Positions 34,432 to 47,420 are shown, counted from the stretch's first letter. The stretch: DNA of 64,000 nucleotides from Propionicicella superfundia DSM 22317 (GCF_000423465.1 NZ_KE384022.1:186001-250000), one strand, 5' to 3'. Made by a program: numbers and translations. Notes: generated from the letters alone by a model not told the origin.

Positions 34432-35629
34432 CCGCTCCCCCGTCGTCCTGGACCCGATCGAACAGCGGGTCCTCGGGAGCCTGCTCGAGAAGCAGATCAC
34501 CGTTCCCGCGTCCTATCCGCTGAGCCTCACTGCGCTGCGCACCGCGTGCAATCAGGCCACGAGCCGCGAGCCGGTCACCGCCTATGACGACGACGCGCTC
34601 GTCGAGGCCGTGGACCGCCTCAAACAGCGGGGTCTGGCCCGCGTCGTGTGGGCGGGCAGCGGCTCGCGCGTCCTGAAGTACCACCAACTGCTCACCGACG
34701 TCCTCGAGCTGGAGCCGGCCGGGCGAGCCCTCGTCACGGTGCTGCTGCTGCGCGGACCCCAGTCGGCGGGCGAGCTGCGCACCCGCACGGAGCGGCTGCA
34801 TCCGTTCGCCGACAAGTCGGCCGTCGAGGAGGCGCTGCGCGAGCTCGCCGGGCGGCCGGTTCCGATCGTCCGCGAGGCCGGTCGTCGGCCGGGCCGGCAC
34901 GACGCCCGCTGGATCCACCTGCTCGGTCCCGTCGACGCCGAGGACGCCGCGCCGGCCGCGGACGTGGACCGGGAGTCCGTCCTCGCCGCCGGGGCGGAAC
35001 GACGCGACGAGGGCGTGCGGACGGCCTACGACGCGCTGGCCGAGGCGCCGGGCGCGATCGGGCCCGATCTCGCCGGCCTGCCGCTGGACCGGTGGCTGCT
35101 CGATCGGGTGTCGGCTGCCGCCGGAGGAGGGCCCGTGGCCGATCTCGGGTGCGGCCGGGGCCGCACGACCGCGTATCTGACGGAAGCGGGCGTCGACGTC
35201 GTCGGCAGCGACATGTCCCCCGCGACGATCGCCGCGGCGCGCGCCGACCATCCCGGTGTGTCGTTCGAGGTGGGCGACTTCGGCCGGCTGCTGCGCCCGC
35301 GGGCCGCAGCCGGGTGGGCCGCGATCACGGCCTGGTACGCGTTCGTCCATCTCGCCCCGTCCGAGCTCGCCGCGCTGCTGCCGGCGCTGGTCGCCACGCT
35401 CGTCCCCGGGGGCGTCCTCGCGTTCGCCGTCCAGCTCGGAGCCGAGGTGCGCAATGTCGCCCTCCCCGGCGACGCGGGTCGCGTGGACGTCGTGCTGTTC
35501 GACCGTGCACAGGTGCTGGCCGCGGTCACGGCGGCCGGAGGGATCGACGTCGAATGGTACGTGCGGGGCCCGGTCGGCGACGAGGACGCCGGTGACCGGC
35601 TCTACGTGTACGCCCGGAGCGGCGCGTGA
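34424..35629 (+). CDS. YceH-like DUF480 domain fused to a class I methyltransferase
   Basis: A 401-residue fusion. Residues 1 to about 165 match YceH (DUF480, two winged-helix units): RVLGSLLEKQITVPASYPLS, ACNQATSREP, VLLLRGPQSAGELRTRTERL and DARWIHLLGP. Residues from about 200 are a SAM-dependent Rossmann methyltransferase with motif I VADLGCGRGRTTAYL (about 238-252), DVVGSDMSP and a motif IV region AAITAWYAFVHL. The start ATG at 34424 has GAGGAGGAAGG upstream, overlaps the DUF5682 gene by 8 bp, and the stop overlaps the VWA start. The methylated substrate is unknown. Confidence 0.85.
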   Translation: MPDRSPVVLDPIEQRVLGSLLEKQITVPASYPLSLTALRTACNQATSREPVTAYDDDALVEAVDRLKQRGLARVVWAGSGSRVLKYHQLLTDVLELEPAGRALVTVLLLRGPQSAGELRTRTERLHPFADKSAVEEALRELAGRPVPIVREAGRRPGRHDARWIHLLGPVDAEDAAPAADVDRESVLAAGAERRDEGVRTAYDALAEAPGAIGPDLAGLPLDRWLLDRVSAAAGGGPVADLGCGRGRTTAYLTEAGVDVVGSDMSPATIAAARADHPGVSFEVGDFGRLLRPRAAAGWAAITAWYAFVHLAPSELAALLPALVATLVPGGVLAFAVQLGAEVRNVALPGDAGRVDVVLFDRAQVLAAVTAAGGIDVEWYVRGPVGDEDAGDRLYVYARSGA

Positions 35630-36822
35630 CGCGCGCACCCGATGCCGTGACCACCGAGCGTGCACGCCGGTGGCGGCTGGTGCTCGGCCGTCCGCCCTCC
35701 GAGGACGGCCCGGTCCTCGACGCCCGGGATCGTGCCATGGACGCGGCGCTCGCGGCGCTGTACGACAACGAGGCGACCGGGAAGCCCGGCGAGAAGGACC
35801 GGATCCTCGTCGGGATGGGTTCCTCGGCACCCCGCGTCGCGTCGTGGCTCGGTGACATCCGGAAGTTCTTCCCCAGCAGCGTCGTCCAGGTCATGCAGGC
35901 CGATGCGATCGAGCGGCTCGGGTTGAAGCGACTCCTGCTGGAGCCGGAGATGATGCGCACGGTCACCCCCGACGTCCACCTTGTGGCGACGCTGGTGGAG
36001 CTGCGGGCACTGATGCCGCAGCAGGCACGTGCGACGGCCCGGGCGGTCGTCGGGCAGGTCGTCGAGGAGGTCGAGCGGCGGCTGGCCGACCGGATCCGCA
36101 CGGCGACCCGAGGGGCGCTCAACCGGACCCGGCGGACGTCCCGGCCGCGCCCCGGCGACATCGACTGGAACCGCACGATCCGCGCGAACCTGAAGAACTA
36201 CCAGCAGCAGTACAACACCGTGATCGCGGAGCGGCTCGTGGGGTACGGACGCCGGCGCACGGGATTCGCCCGCGAGATCGTGCTGTGCGTGGACCAGTCC
36301 GGGTCGATGGCGACGTCGGTCGTGTACGCGTCGATCTTCGCATGCGTCCTCGCCTCGATCCGTGCCCTGCGCACGAGCCTCGTCGTGTACGACACCGCCG
36401 TCGTCGACCTGACGGATCAGCTCGCCGACCCCGTCGACGTCATCTTCGGCACCCAACTGGGCGGCGGGAACGACACCCCACGGGCCCTGGCCTACTGCGA
36501 GCGCCTCGTGACGCGACCCTCCGACACCGTGCTCGTCCTCATCAGCGACCTGTACGAGGGAGCGGGCTCGGAGGAGATGATCGGGCGCCTGGGCGCACTC
36601 CACGCCGACGGGGTCACGGTGGTCGTGCTGCTGGCGCTGGACGACGACGGCAAGCCGTCCTACGACCGGGACAACGCGGCCGCGCTCGCTGCCCTCGGCA
36701 TCCCGTGCTTCGCGTGTACGCCCGATGCGTTCCCCGACCTCATCGCGACCGCGCTCGGTCGCGCGGATGTCGCCGCGTGGGCCGCTCGGCGCGACGCCGA
36801 GCACGCATCGCGCCGGGACTGA
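35626..36822 (+). CDS. VWA-domain protein, partner of the MoxR ATPase
   Basis: A 398-residue soluble protein. The N-terminal 200 residues are helical and basic (RTRRTSRPRPGD near 158-168). The VWA domain from about 215 has an intact metal-ion-dependent adhesion site: DQSGS (D223, S225, S227), T274 in GGNDTPRAL and D298 in LVLISDLYEG. Such proteins hold a metal to bind partner proteins and present substrates to MoxR ATPases. The GTG start overlaps the preceding stop (GTGA). It is the last gene of the six-gene operon; no terminator is evident before lrp at 36857. Confidence 0.88.
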   Translation: MTRAPDAVTTERARRWRLVLGRPPSEDGPVLDARDRAMDAALAALYDNEATGKPGEKDRILVGMGSSAPRVASWLGDIRKFFPSSVVQVMQADAIERLGLKRLLLEPEMMRTVTPDVHLVATLVELRALMPQQARATARAVVGQVVEEVERRLADRIRTATRGALNRTRRTSRPRPGDIDWNRTIRANLKNYQQQYNTVIAERLVGYGRRRTGFAREIVLCVDQSGSMATSVVYASIFACVLASIRALRTSLVVYDTAVVDLTDQLADPVDVIFGTQLGGGNDTPRALAYCERLVTRPSDTVLVLISDLYEGAGSEEMIGRLGALHADGVTVVVLLALDDDGKPSYDRDNAAALAALGIPCFACTPDAFPDLIATALGRADVAAWAARRDAEHASRRD

Positions 36823-36844
36823 TTCGCTGCGTCCCGCTCCCGCG

Positions 36845-36850
36845 TAGTGT
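36845..36850 (+). promoter_or_regulatory. Leaderless-type -10 box TAGTGT of the lrp gene
   Basis: TAGTGT ends 6 nt before the ATG at 36857 and no ribosome site is present. Confidence 0.5.
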
Positions 36851-36856
36851 CGGACC

Positions 36857-37312
36857 ATGGACGAGACAGATGCGGTCATTCTCCGGCGGCTGCTGGCCGA
36901 CGGCCGGGCGACCCTGGGCACGCTCGCCGAGGCGACCGGGCTCTCCGTGTCCGCTGCCCAGAGCCGCGTCCGGCGGCTGGAGGAGCGCGGCCTGATCACC
37001 GGCTACCGCGCGCAGGTGGATGCCGAGGCGGTCGGCCTTCCGCTGTCGGCCTTCATCGAGGTGACGCCGCTCGATGCGGACGATCCCGACGACATCCCGC
37101 AGCGCCTGGGGCATCTCGCGGAGATCGAGGGGTGCTTCTCGGTCGCCGGGGACGCGTCCTACATCCTGTTCGTTCGGGTGGCGAGCCCGAAGCGGCTGGA
37201 GGACCTCATCCGCCAGATCCGCCAGGCGGCCCATGTCAGCACGCGGACGACGGTCGTGCTGCAGACCTGCTTCGCCGACCGGCCGCCCGCAATAAATGTG
37301 AAGACCGTGTAA
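36857..37312 (+). CDS. Lrp/AsnC-family transcriptional regulator
   Basis: A 151-residue regulator. The N-terminal helix-turn-helix reads DAVILRRLLADGRATLGTLA followed by GLSVSAAQSRVRRLEERGLITGY in part; the C-terminal RAM effector domain ends with VSTRTTVVLQTCF. Lrp/AsnC proteins bind an amino acid and act as octamers or dimers. Its position 52 bp before the lysine 6-aminotransferase gene, same strand, makes lysine or a lysine product the probable effector. The start is ATG at 36857, leaderless type. Confidence 0.9.
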   Translation: MDETDAVILRRLLADGRATLGTLAEATGLSVSAAQSRVRRLEERGLITGYRAQVDAEAVGLPLSAFIEVTPLDADDPDDIPQRLGHLAEIEGCFSVAGDASYILFVRVASPKRLEDLIRQIRQAAHVSTRTTVVLQTCFADRPPAINVKTV

Positions 37313-37317
37313 ACATT
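37295..37317 (+). promoter_or_regulatory. Candidate Lrp operator before the lysine aminotransferase gene
   Basis: AATGT (37295-37299) and ACATT (37313-37317) form an inverted repeat across the lrp stop codon, in a markedly A+T-rich stretch. Lrp sites are typically A+T-rich imperfect palindromes. This site would let the regulator control the downstream operon. Confidence 0.4.
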
Positions 37318-37364
37318 CCTGTCTCACCCTGCGCTCATCGGAACAAATCCGGCAGGCTTCAAGC

Positions 37365-38696
37365 ATGTCCACAATCATTCCACCCGCTCGGGTTCACGAG
37401 ACGCTCGCTCGGTCGATCCTCGCGGACGGCCTGCCGATCGTCCTGGATCTGGACGCCTCGTCGGGCAGCGATCTCGTGGATGCCCGGGACGGCAGCCACC
37501 ACATCGACCTGTTCAGCTTCTTCGCGTCCAACGCGCTCGGCCTGAACCATCCCGCGCTGCGGAATCCGCAGACGATGTCCCGGCTCGGCCGGATCGCGGT
37601 TCAGAAGCCCAGCAACTCCGACCTGTACACCGTCGAGCTGGCGGAGTTCGTGGCCACCTTCGCGCGGGTGCTCGGCGATCCGCGGCTGCCCCACCTGTTC
37701 TTCATCGAAGGCGGCGCGCTCGCCGTGGAGAACGCGCTCAAGGTCGCCTTCGACTACAAGAGCCGTCTCAACGAGTCCCGCGGCCTGTCGCCGGCGCTCG
37801 GCACGCGCATCATGCATCTCACAGACGCATTCCACGGCCGTTCCGGCTACACGCTGTCGCTCACCAACACCGATCCGAACAAGACGGCCCGCTTCCCCAC
37901 GTTCGACTGGCCGCGGATCACCTCGCCGTACCTCGGCACCCATGCGGACGGCACGCCACGGGATATCGCACGCCTGGAGGAACGAGCGCTCGCCGAGGCC
38001 GAGGCCGCCTTCGCCGCGCACGGGCCCGACATCGCCGCCTTCATCGCCGAGCCGATCCAGGGCGAGGGGGGCGACCATCACTTCCGGCCCGAGTTCCTGC
38101 AACGAATGCAGCGGCTGACCCATGATCACGACGCGCTGTTCATCATGGACGAGGTGCAGACCGGCGTCGGCATGACCGGCACGGCCTGGGCCTATCAGCA
38201 GCTCGGTCTGGAACCCGACGTGGTCGCGTTCGGGAAGAAGGCCCAGGTCTGTGGCGTCATGGCCGGAGGCCGGGTCGACGACATCCCCGACAACGTGTTC
38301 GCGGTGAGCTCCCGCATCAACTCAACCTGGGGCGGGAACCTGACCGACATGGTGCGAGCCCGGATCATCCTCGAGACCATCGAGTCGGACCACCTCATCG
38401 ACCACGCGGCCGAGACCGGGGACTGGCTGCTGGCCCGGCTGGAGGAGCTCGCGCTCCGGCACCCGCTCGTCACCGATCCGCGCGGCCGTGGCCTCATGTG
38501 CGCCTTCAGCCTGCCGGACACGGCGACCCGCGACGAGGTGCTGCGCCGGCTCACCGACAGGCGTGTGCTCCTGCTGGGATGCGGACGCCGCTCGGTGCGG
38601 TTCCGCCCGGCACTGACCATTGAGCGGGCCGAGCTGGCCCAGGCGCTGGACATCCTCGCGACGGTCCTCGCCGATGTGACTCGGAAGGCGGCGTGA
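37365..38696 (+). CDS. lat: L-lysine 6-aminotransferase
   Basis: A 443-residue class III PLP aminotransferase. The wording is typical of Lat: DLFSFFASNALGLNHPAL, FFIEGGALAVENALKVAFDY in part, DAFHGRSGYTLSLTNTDPNK, MDEVQTGVGMTGTAW, and the PLP lysine in VVAFGKKAQVCGVMAGGR. It transfers the epsilon-amino group of lysine to 2-oxoglutarate, giving 2-aminoadipate semialdehyde, which cyclises to piperideine-6-carboxylate. The downstream dehydrogenase (start overlaps the stop) removes that product. In this context the purpose is lysine catabolism; no beta-lactam genes are nearby. Confidence 0.92.
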   Translation: MSTIIPPARVHETLARSILADGLPIVLDLDASSGSDLVDARDGSHHIDLFSFFASNALGLNHPALRNPQTMSRLGRIAVQKPSNSDLYTVELAEFVATFARVLGDPRLPHLFFIEGGALAVENALKVAFDYKSRLNESRGLSPALGTRIMHLTDAFHGRSGYTLSLTNTDPNKTARFPTFDWPRITSPYLGTHADGTPRDIARLEERALAEAEAAFAAHGPDIAAFIAEPIQGEGGDHHFRPEFLQRMQRLTHDHDALFIMDEVQTGVGMTGTAWAYQQLGLEPDVVAFGKKAQVCGVMAGGRVDDIPDNVFAVSSRINSTWGGNLTDMVRARIILETIESDHLIDHAAETGDWLLARLEELALRHPLVTDPRGRGLMCAFSLPDTATRDEVLRRLTDRRVLLLGCGRRSVRFRPALTIERAELAQALDILATVLADVTRKAA

Positions 38697-40207
38697 TGAC
38701 CACTCCCGACGACCTGCGCGCGCTCGCCCGGGACCGGCTCGCCGCACTCGGCGTGGTCCTCCCCGCCCCCGGCGCCGAGGACCTGACCGCGCCGTCCGCG
38801 CTCAGCGCCGAACCGCTCGGCAGCCTGCCCGCGACGACCGAGCTGGACGGTGTGCTGGACGGCGCACGGGAGGCGTTCCTGGCCTGGCGAGAGGTCCCCG
38901 CGCCGGTGCGCGGCCACCTGGTCCGTCGCTACGGCGAGCTGCTCCGCGAGCACAAGAGCCTGCTGGCCGACCTCGTCACGCTGGAGACCGGCAAGATCAC
39001 CAGCGAGGCCCGCGGCGAGGTGCAGGAGATGATCGACGTCTGCGACTACGCCGTCGGCCTCTCCCGCCAGCTCTGGGGGAAGACGATCGCCAGCGAGCGA
39101 CCCGGGCACCGGCTGGCCGAGACCTGGCACCCGCTGGGCGTCGTGGGGATCATCTCGGCCTTCAACTTCCCCGTCGCCGTCTGGGCATGGAACGCCGCGA
39201 TCGCCCTCGTGTGCGGCGATCCCGTGGTCTGGAAGCCGTCCGAGCACGCGTCCCTGAGCGCGATGGGGGCCGCGGCGCTGCTGCAGACCGCCGTGACCGA
39301 GCTCGGTCATCCCTCGGCGGTGTCCCAGGTCGTCCTGGGAGACGCCCGCACCGGTGAGGCTCTGGTCGACGACCCGCGCGTCGCGCTCATCAGCGCGACC
39401 GGGTCGGTGCGGATGGGCCGCGCCGTCGGGCCGCGCGTCGCGGCGCGCTTCGGACGGAGCCTGCTGGAGCTCGGTGGCAACAACGCGGCGGTCGTCACGC
39501 CGTCGGCACCCCTGGAGCTCGCCATTCGCGGCGTCGTCTTCGCCGCAGCGGGCACGGCCGGGCAGCGCTGCACGACGCTGCGCCGGCTGATCGTCCACCG
39601 CAGTCTGGTCGACGAGGTCGGCCGGCGACTCGTCCGCGCGTACCGCAGTCTTCCCATCGGGGATCCGTTCGCGTCGTCGACTCTCGTCGGGCCCCTGCTC
39701 AACGCCGCCTCCGGCACCGCGTTCGAGGCGGCCGTCGCCCAGGCGGTGGCCGAGGGCGGGACAGTGCTCACCGGCGGGCGCCTCGTCGACGTGACGGGCT
39801 GCGGCGGCACGTTCGCCGAGCCGACCGTCATCGCCATGCCGGGCCAGACTCCGATCGTCCACGAGGAGACCTTCGCCCCGATCCTCTATCTGCTGGCCTA
39901 CGACGACTTCGACGAGGCCATCGAGCTCAACAACGCCGTCGTCCAGGGGCTCTCGGCCTCGGTCTTCACGCGCGACCAGGCCGAGGCGGAACGATTCGTC
40001 TCGGCCGCCGGCGCCGACACAGGGATCGCCAACGTCAACATCGGCACGTCCGGTGCCGAGATCGGCGGCGCCTTCGGCGGGGAGAAGGCGACAGGCGGCG
40101 GCCGCGAGTCGGGCTCGGACTCCTGGCATGCGTACATGCGGCAGGCGACGAACACGATCAACTACTCCGATGCCCTGCCCCTCGCCCAGGGCGTGAGCTT
40201 CGGGTGA
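38696..40207 (+). CDS. pcd: Aminoadipate-semialdehyde / piperideine-6-carboxylate dehydrogenase
   Basis: A 503-residue ALDH7-type NAD-dependent aldehyde dehydrogenase. GIISAFNFPVAVWAWN, VWKPSEHASL, the catalytic Glu in LELGGNNAAVV and the nucleophile Cys in GTAGQRCTTLRRL are visible. It converts aminoadipate semialdehyde (open form of piperideine-6-carboxylate) to 2-aminoadipate. The ATG at 38696 shares an A with the lat stop and has GGAAGG 7 nt upstream; a GTG one codon earlier is possible. It overlaps the MFS gene by four bases, so lat-pcd-MFS is one operon. Confidence 0.92.
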   Translation: MTTPDDLRALARDRLAALGVVLPAPGAEDLTAPSALSAEPLGSLPATTELDGVLDGAREAFLAWREVPAPVRGHLVRRYGELLREHKSLLADLVTLETGKITSEARGEVQEMIDVCDYAVGLSRQLWGKTIASERPGHRLAETWHPLGVVGIISAFNFPVAVWAWNAAIALVCGDPVVWKPSEHASLSAMGAAALLQTAVTELGHPSAVSQVVLGDARTGEALVDDPRVALISATGSVRMGRAVGPRVAARFGRSLLELGGNNAAVVTPSAPLELAIRGVVFAAAGTAGQRCTTLRRLIVHRSLVDEVGRRLVRAYRSLPIGDPFASSTLVGPLLNAASGTAFEAAVAQAVAEGGTVLTGGRLVDVTGCGGTFAEPTVIAMPGQTPIVHEETFAPILYLLAYDDFDEAIELNNAVVQGLSASVFTRDQAEAERFVSAAGADTGIANVNIGTSGAEIGGAFGGEKATGGGRESGSDSWHAYMRQATNTINYSDALPLAQGVSFG

Positions 40208-41442
40208 CACGGCGGGGCCGGGACGTCGGCGATCCCGAGTACCGCCGCATCGCCGTGGCCCTGTTCGCCGCCGGATTCGCCACGTTCGCCCTCGTCTTCG
40301 ACGCGCAGGCCGCCCTGCCGGCGATCGGCGCCGCCTTCGAGGTGCCCTCGGCGACGGCGGCGCTCACCGTGTCCGCGACGACCCTGGGGCTGGCCGCATC
40401 GGTTCTTCCGTGGTCCTGGGTCGCGGACCGGGCCGGGCGGCTGGTCGCGATGCGGGTGAGCCTCGCCGCGGCGCTGCTGGTGTCGTTCGGCCAGCTCGCC
40501 GCCGTCGAGCTGTGGCAGGTGATCGCCGTCCGTGCCCTTCTGGGCGTCGCACTGGGCGCCGTCCCGGGGGTGGCCATGGCCTACCTGGCCGAGGAGCTGG
40601 CGCCGGCACGGGTGTCCATCGCGGCCGGCGTCTTCGTCGCGGGCAACACGGTCGGCGGCATCGTCGGGCGGATCGTGGCCGGGCTGGCCTCGGCGGAGTG
40701 GGGCTGGCGTGCAGGATTCGCCCTCGTCTCCCTGATCGCCGTCGCGATGGCGGCCTGGTTCCTGCTCGCGGCGCCCTCGCCGCGCGGGTTCGTGCCCCGC
40801 CCCGTGCCTGCTCGGCTGGTCTGGGCGCGGGCCCTCTTCCAGGTGCGCGACCCGACCATGCTGGCGCTGTACGCCCAGGGGCTGTTCCTGATGGGATCGT
40901 TCGGCGCCGTGTACAACTATCTCGGCTTCCGTCTGATGGCGGCGCCGTTCGGTCTCCCCGCGACCTGGGCGAGCCTGGTGTTCACCGCCTATCTCGCCGG
41001 GACCGCGGCCAGCCGCTGGTGCGGGATCCTCGCGCGGCGCTGGGGGCATCTGCGCGTCATGCTGGCCGGGATCGGGACGATGGTCTGCGGCGCGGTCATG
41101 ATGGTGGGCCCGTGGCTGTGGCTGGTGCTGACCGGGCTCGTCGTGTTCACCGTCGGCTGCTTCACCGCCCACCCGCTGGCCAGCGGCCTCACCGGACAGC
41201 GCGCCCAGGTGGGGCGCGCCCAGGGCAGCGCCCTGTACCAACTGTCCTGGCTCGGAGGCACGGCGCTGTTCGGCTGGCTGGGCGGAGTGTGCTACGACCG
41301 CTGGGGATGGGCCGCGACCGTCGCGATGGTCGCGGCGCTGTGCCTGGCCGCGGCGGCCTCGGCGATCGCCGGGCTGCACCTGCTGTCCCGCCGGCGTCCG
41401 GCACCGGCGCGGCACCTCGCCGAACTCGTCGTCCAGGACTGA
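40204..41442 (+). CDS. MFS transporter, YnfM-type, in the lysine operon
   Basis: A 412-residue carrier with 12 hydrophobic segments. The loop between helices 2 and 3 reads WVADRAGRLVAMR, close to the MFS GxxxDRxGRR signature, and SWVADRAGR identifies the YnfM-like subgroup. GTG at 40204 overlaps the dehydrogenase stop. Co-transcription with lat and pcd suggests transport of lysine, aminoadipate or a related compound, but MFS substrate cannot be read from sequence. Confidence 0.85.
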   Translation: MTRRGRDVGDPEYRRIAVALFAAGFATFALVFDAQAALPAIGAAFEVPSATAALTVSATTLGLAASVLPWSWVADRAGRLVAMRVSLAAALLVSFGQLAAVELWQVIAVRALLGVALGAVPGVAMAYLAEELAPARVSIAAGVFVAGNTVGGIVGRIVAGLASAEWGWRAGFALVSLIAVAMAAWFLLAAPSPRGFVPRPVPARLVWARALFQVRDPTMLALYAQGLFLMGSFGAVYNYLGFRLMAAPFGLPATWASLVFTAYLAGTAASRWCGILARRWGHLRVMLAGIGTMVCGAVMMVGPWLWLVLTGLVVFTVGCFTAHPLASGLTGQRAQVGRAQGSALYQLSWLGGTALFGWLGGVCYDRWGWAATVAMVAALCLAAAASAIAGLHLLSRRRPAPARHLAELVVQD

Positions 41443-41489
41443 TCGCCGCGGCTGCCGCCCCCGTGGACCGGCACGCTTAGTGTGGTCGC

Positions 41490-42080
41490 GTGCTGACGCC
41501 CATGGATTTCGACATCATCGCTCTCTTCACGCAGCTCGACACCTCGCTGTGGGAGAAGATCATCCGCACGATCGCCGTGTACCTCGGCATCACCGTCCTC
41601 GTCAGGGTCGCGGGAAAGCGGCTGCTGGCGCAGATGAACAACCTCGATCTCGTGGTGGTCCTGCTGCTGAGCAACGTGGTGCAGAACGCCATCATCGGTC
41701 CCGACAACTCGCTTGTCGGGGGCCTGGTGGGGGCCGTCGTCCTGGTCGGCTTCAACGCCGGTCTGGATCGGCTCGTGCAGGCCAGCCCGCGCCTGCGCGA
41801 CGCGCTCGAGGGGAGGCCGACGGAGGTCGTCGCCGACGGGCGCGTGGACCGGCCCGCGATGGCCCGGCTCGGGCTGACCGACGACGAGCTCGGCGTCGCG
41901 ATCGGGCGGCTCGGGGCCGACGACATCAGCGAGGTCAGGACCGCCCGTCTGCTGCCGGGCGGAGACATCGTGATCGATCTCGAACCCGACACCCGCCCCG
42001 CGACCCGCGCGGAGCTGCGGGACGCCGTCGCCGACCTCAAGGCGTACCTGGACGCGAGGCTTCCCGGACCGGCGGCCTGA
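41490..42080 (+). CDS. DUF421 (YetF-like) membrane protein
   Basis: A 196-residue protein with three transmembrane helices at about 24-44, 52-72 and 75-95, then the cytoplasmic DUF421 domain with RPTEVVADGRVDRPAMARLG and DDISEVRTARLLPGGDIVI. The GTG start at 41490 has a leaderless-type TAGTGT at 41478-41483 six nt upstream; ATG at 41502 is an alternative. YetF-type proteins are widespread and of unclear function. It faces dapB across a strong hairpin. Confidence 0.85.
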   Translation: MLTPMDFDIIALFTQLDTSLWEKIIRTIAVYLGITVLVRVAGKRLLAQMNNLDLVVVLLLSNVVQNAIIGPDNSLVGGLVGAVVLVGFNAGLDRLVQASPRLRDALEGRPTEVVADGRVDRPAMARLGLTDDELGVAIGRLGADDISEVRTARLLPGGDIVIDLEPDTRPATRAELRDAVADLKAYLDARLPGPAA

Positions 42081-42102
42081 CCCCCGACGCGGCCGGTCGG
42101 TT

Positions 42103-42126
42103 CCGCGACGCACGAATGCGTCGCGG
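42103..42126. terminator. Bidirectional hairpin between DUF421 and dapB genes
   Basis: CCGCGACGCA (42103-42112) and TGCGTCGCGG (42117-42126) form a perfect 10-bp stem with tetraloop CGAA. A wider CCCGACGC/GCGTCGGG pair surrounds it. It sits between two convergent genes. Confidence 0.7.
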
Positions 42127-42149
42127 CCCGGCGTCGGGCAGATCGTGCC

Positions 42150-44446
<2,297 letters not shown>

Positions 44447-44500
44447 CCCGGCCCGGCCTGTGCCGGGGGCCGGCACACGCCCCTGGAACGTGCGAACGAG

Positions 44501-44535
44501 GAAGGGCCCGGACGGTGTTCCCGTCCGGGCCCTTC
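44501..44535. terminator. Bidirectional terminator between MHS transporter and pnp
   Basis: GAAGGGCCCGGACGG (44501-44515) pairs perfectly with CCGTCCGGGCCCTTC (44521-44535): a 15-bp stem, 5-nt loop, between convergent genes. The base of the stem ends in TTC followed by T-containing sequence. Confidence 0.8.
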
Positions 44536-44563
44536 TGTCATCTGTCGTCGCGATGCAGACCGA

Positions 44564-46762
<2,199 letters not shown>

Positions 46763-46901
46763 GGGCCCTCCTTTCGGATCATGGCGCCCGATGAACCCGG
46801 TCTTCGATCGAAGCCCGCGGGGTGCCCCGCAGGCCACTACCGAGGACCGAGGTTCGCGGCGACCGATGGAGTTGTGCTGCTCCGTTGTCAGAGCATGGAC
46901 G

Positions 46902-46930
46902 TGGGGAGCGGCCGCTACGGCCGCTCCCCA
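46902..46930 (-). terminator. Hairpin between rpsO and pnp
   Basis: TGGGGAGCGGCCG (46902-46914) and CGGCCGCTCCCCA (46918-46930) form a perfect 13-bp stem with a 3-nt loop, 13 nt after the rpsO stop. It may end rpsO messages or serve as an RNA-processing site ahead of pnp, as the RNase III hairpin does in enterobacteria. Confidence 0.7.
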
Positions 46931-46943
46931 GATCCGAGATTGT

Positions 46944-47207
46944 TCACCGACGCAGACCCAGTCGCTCGATGAGGGACCGGTAGTGCGCGATGTCCTCGCG
47001 CGCGACGTAGTTCAGCAACCGTCGGCGTTGGCCGACGAGCAGCATGAGCCCGCGCTGGCTGTGATGGTCACCCTTGTGCTGCTTCAGGTGTTCGGTGAGG
47101 TGTGCGATCCGCTTCGTGAGGAGCGCGATCTGCACGTCGGGAGAGCCTGTGTCCCCCGGGTGGGTGGCGTACTCTTCGATGATCGCTTTCTTGGTGGCAG
47201 CATCCAT
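46944..47207 (-). CDS. rpsO: 30S ribosomal protein S15
   Basis: An 87-residue ribosomal protein that binds 16S rRNA early in 30S assembly. [39 protein letters not shown] and [16 protein letters not shown] are diagnostic S15 stretches. The start ATG at 47207 has AAAGGAG upstream. Length is normal. The next gene upstream in most actinobacteria is ribF; here a TetR/GH3/MFS/GNAT block intervenes. Confidence 0.97.
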   Translation of the reverse strand: MDAATKKAIIEEYATHPGDTGSPDVQIALLTKRIAHLTEHLKQHKGDHHSQRGLMLLVGQRRRLLNYVAREDIAHYRSLIERLGLRR

Positions 47208-47408
47208 GCGGAGGTGCTCTCCTTTCGTAGGTCCGTTGCGCGGCGCCCCCAGCCCGGCGGGCATCGCGCGTGGCGATAGGGAGCTCTTACACATCCGCGG
47301 CCGTCGTGACGGCAACCCCGTAAGGATACCCTGTGGCCCGAACGTTCGCGAAACCGGTGGGCGGACGCCCTGCTCACCGCCTCGATCGGGCCCGCCATGG
47401 GGCTGTCC

Positions 47409-47414
47409 TACAAT
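47409..47414 (+). promoter_or_regulatory. Leaderless-type -10 box TACAAT of the tetR gene
   Basis: TACAAT ends 6 nt before GTG at 47421. This decides the start: an ATG at 47397 lies upstream of the -10 box. Confidence 0.55.
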
Positions 47415-47420
47415 GGATCG

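Noticed and set aside
37365-40207. Part of a cephamycin-type beta-lactam cluster
   Set aside because: lat and pcd homologues also serve lysine catabolism, and no pcbAB, pcbC or other beta-lactam gene is nearby.
47339-47348. CGAACGTTCG palindrome as a LexA site
   Set aside because: Actinobacterial LexA boxes need a 4-bp spacer between CGAAC and GTTCG; this copy has none and no SOS gene is adjacent.
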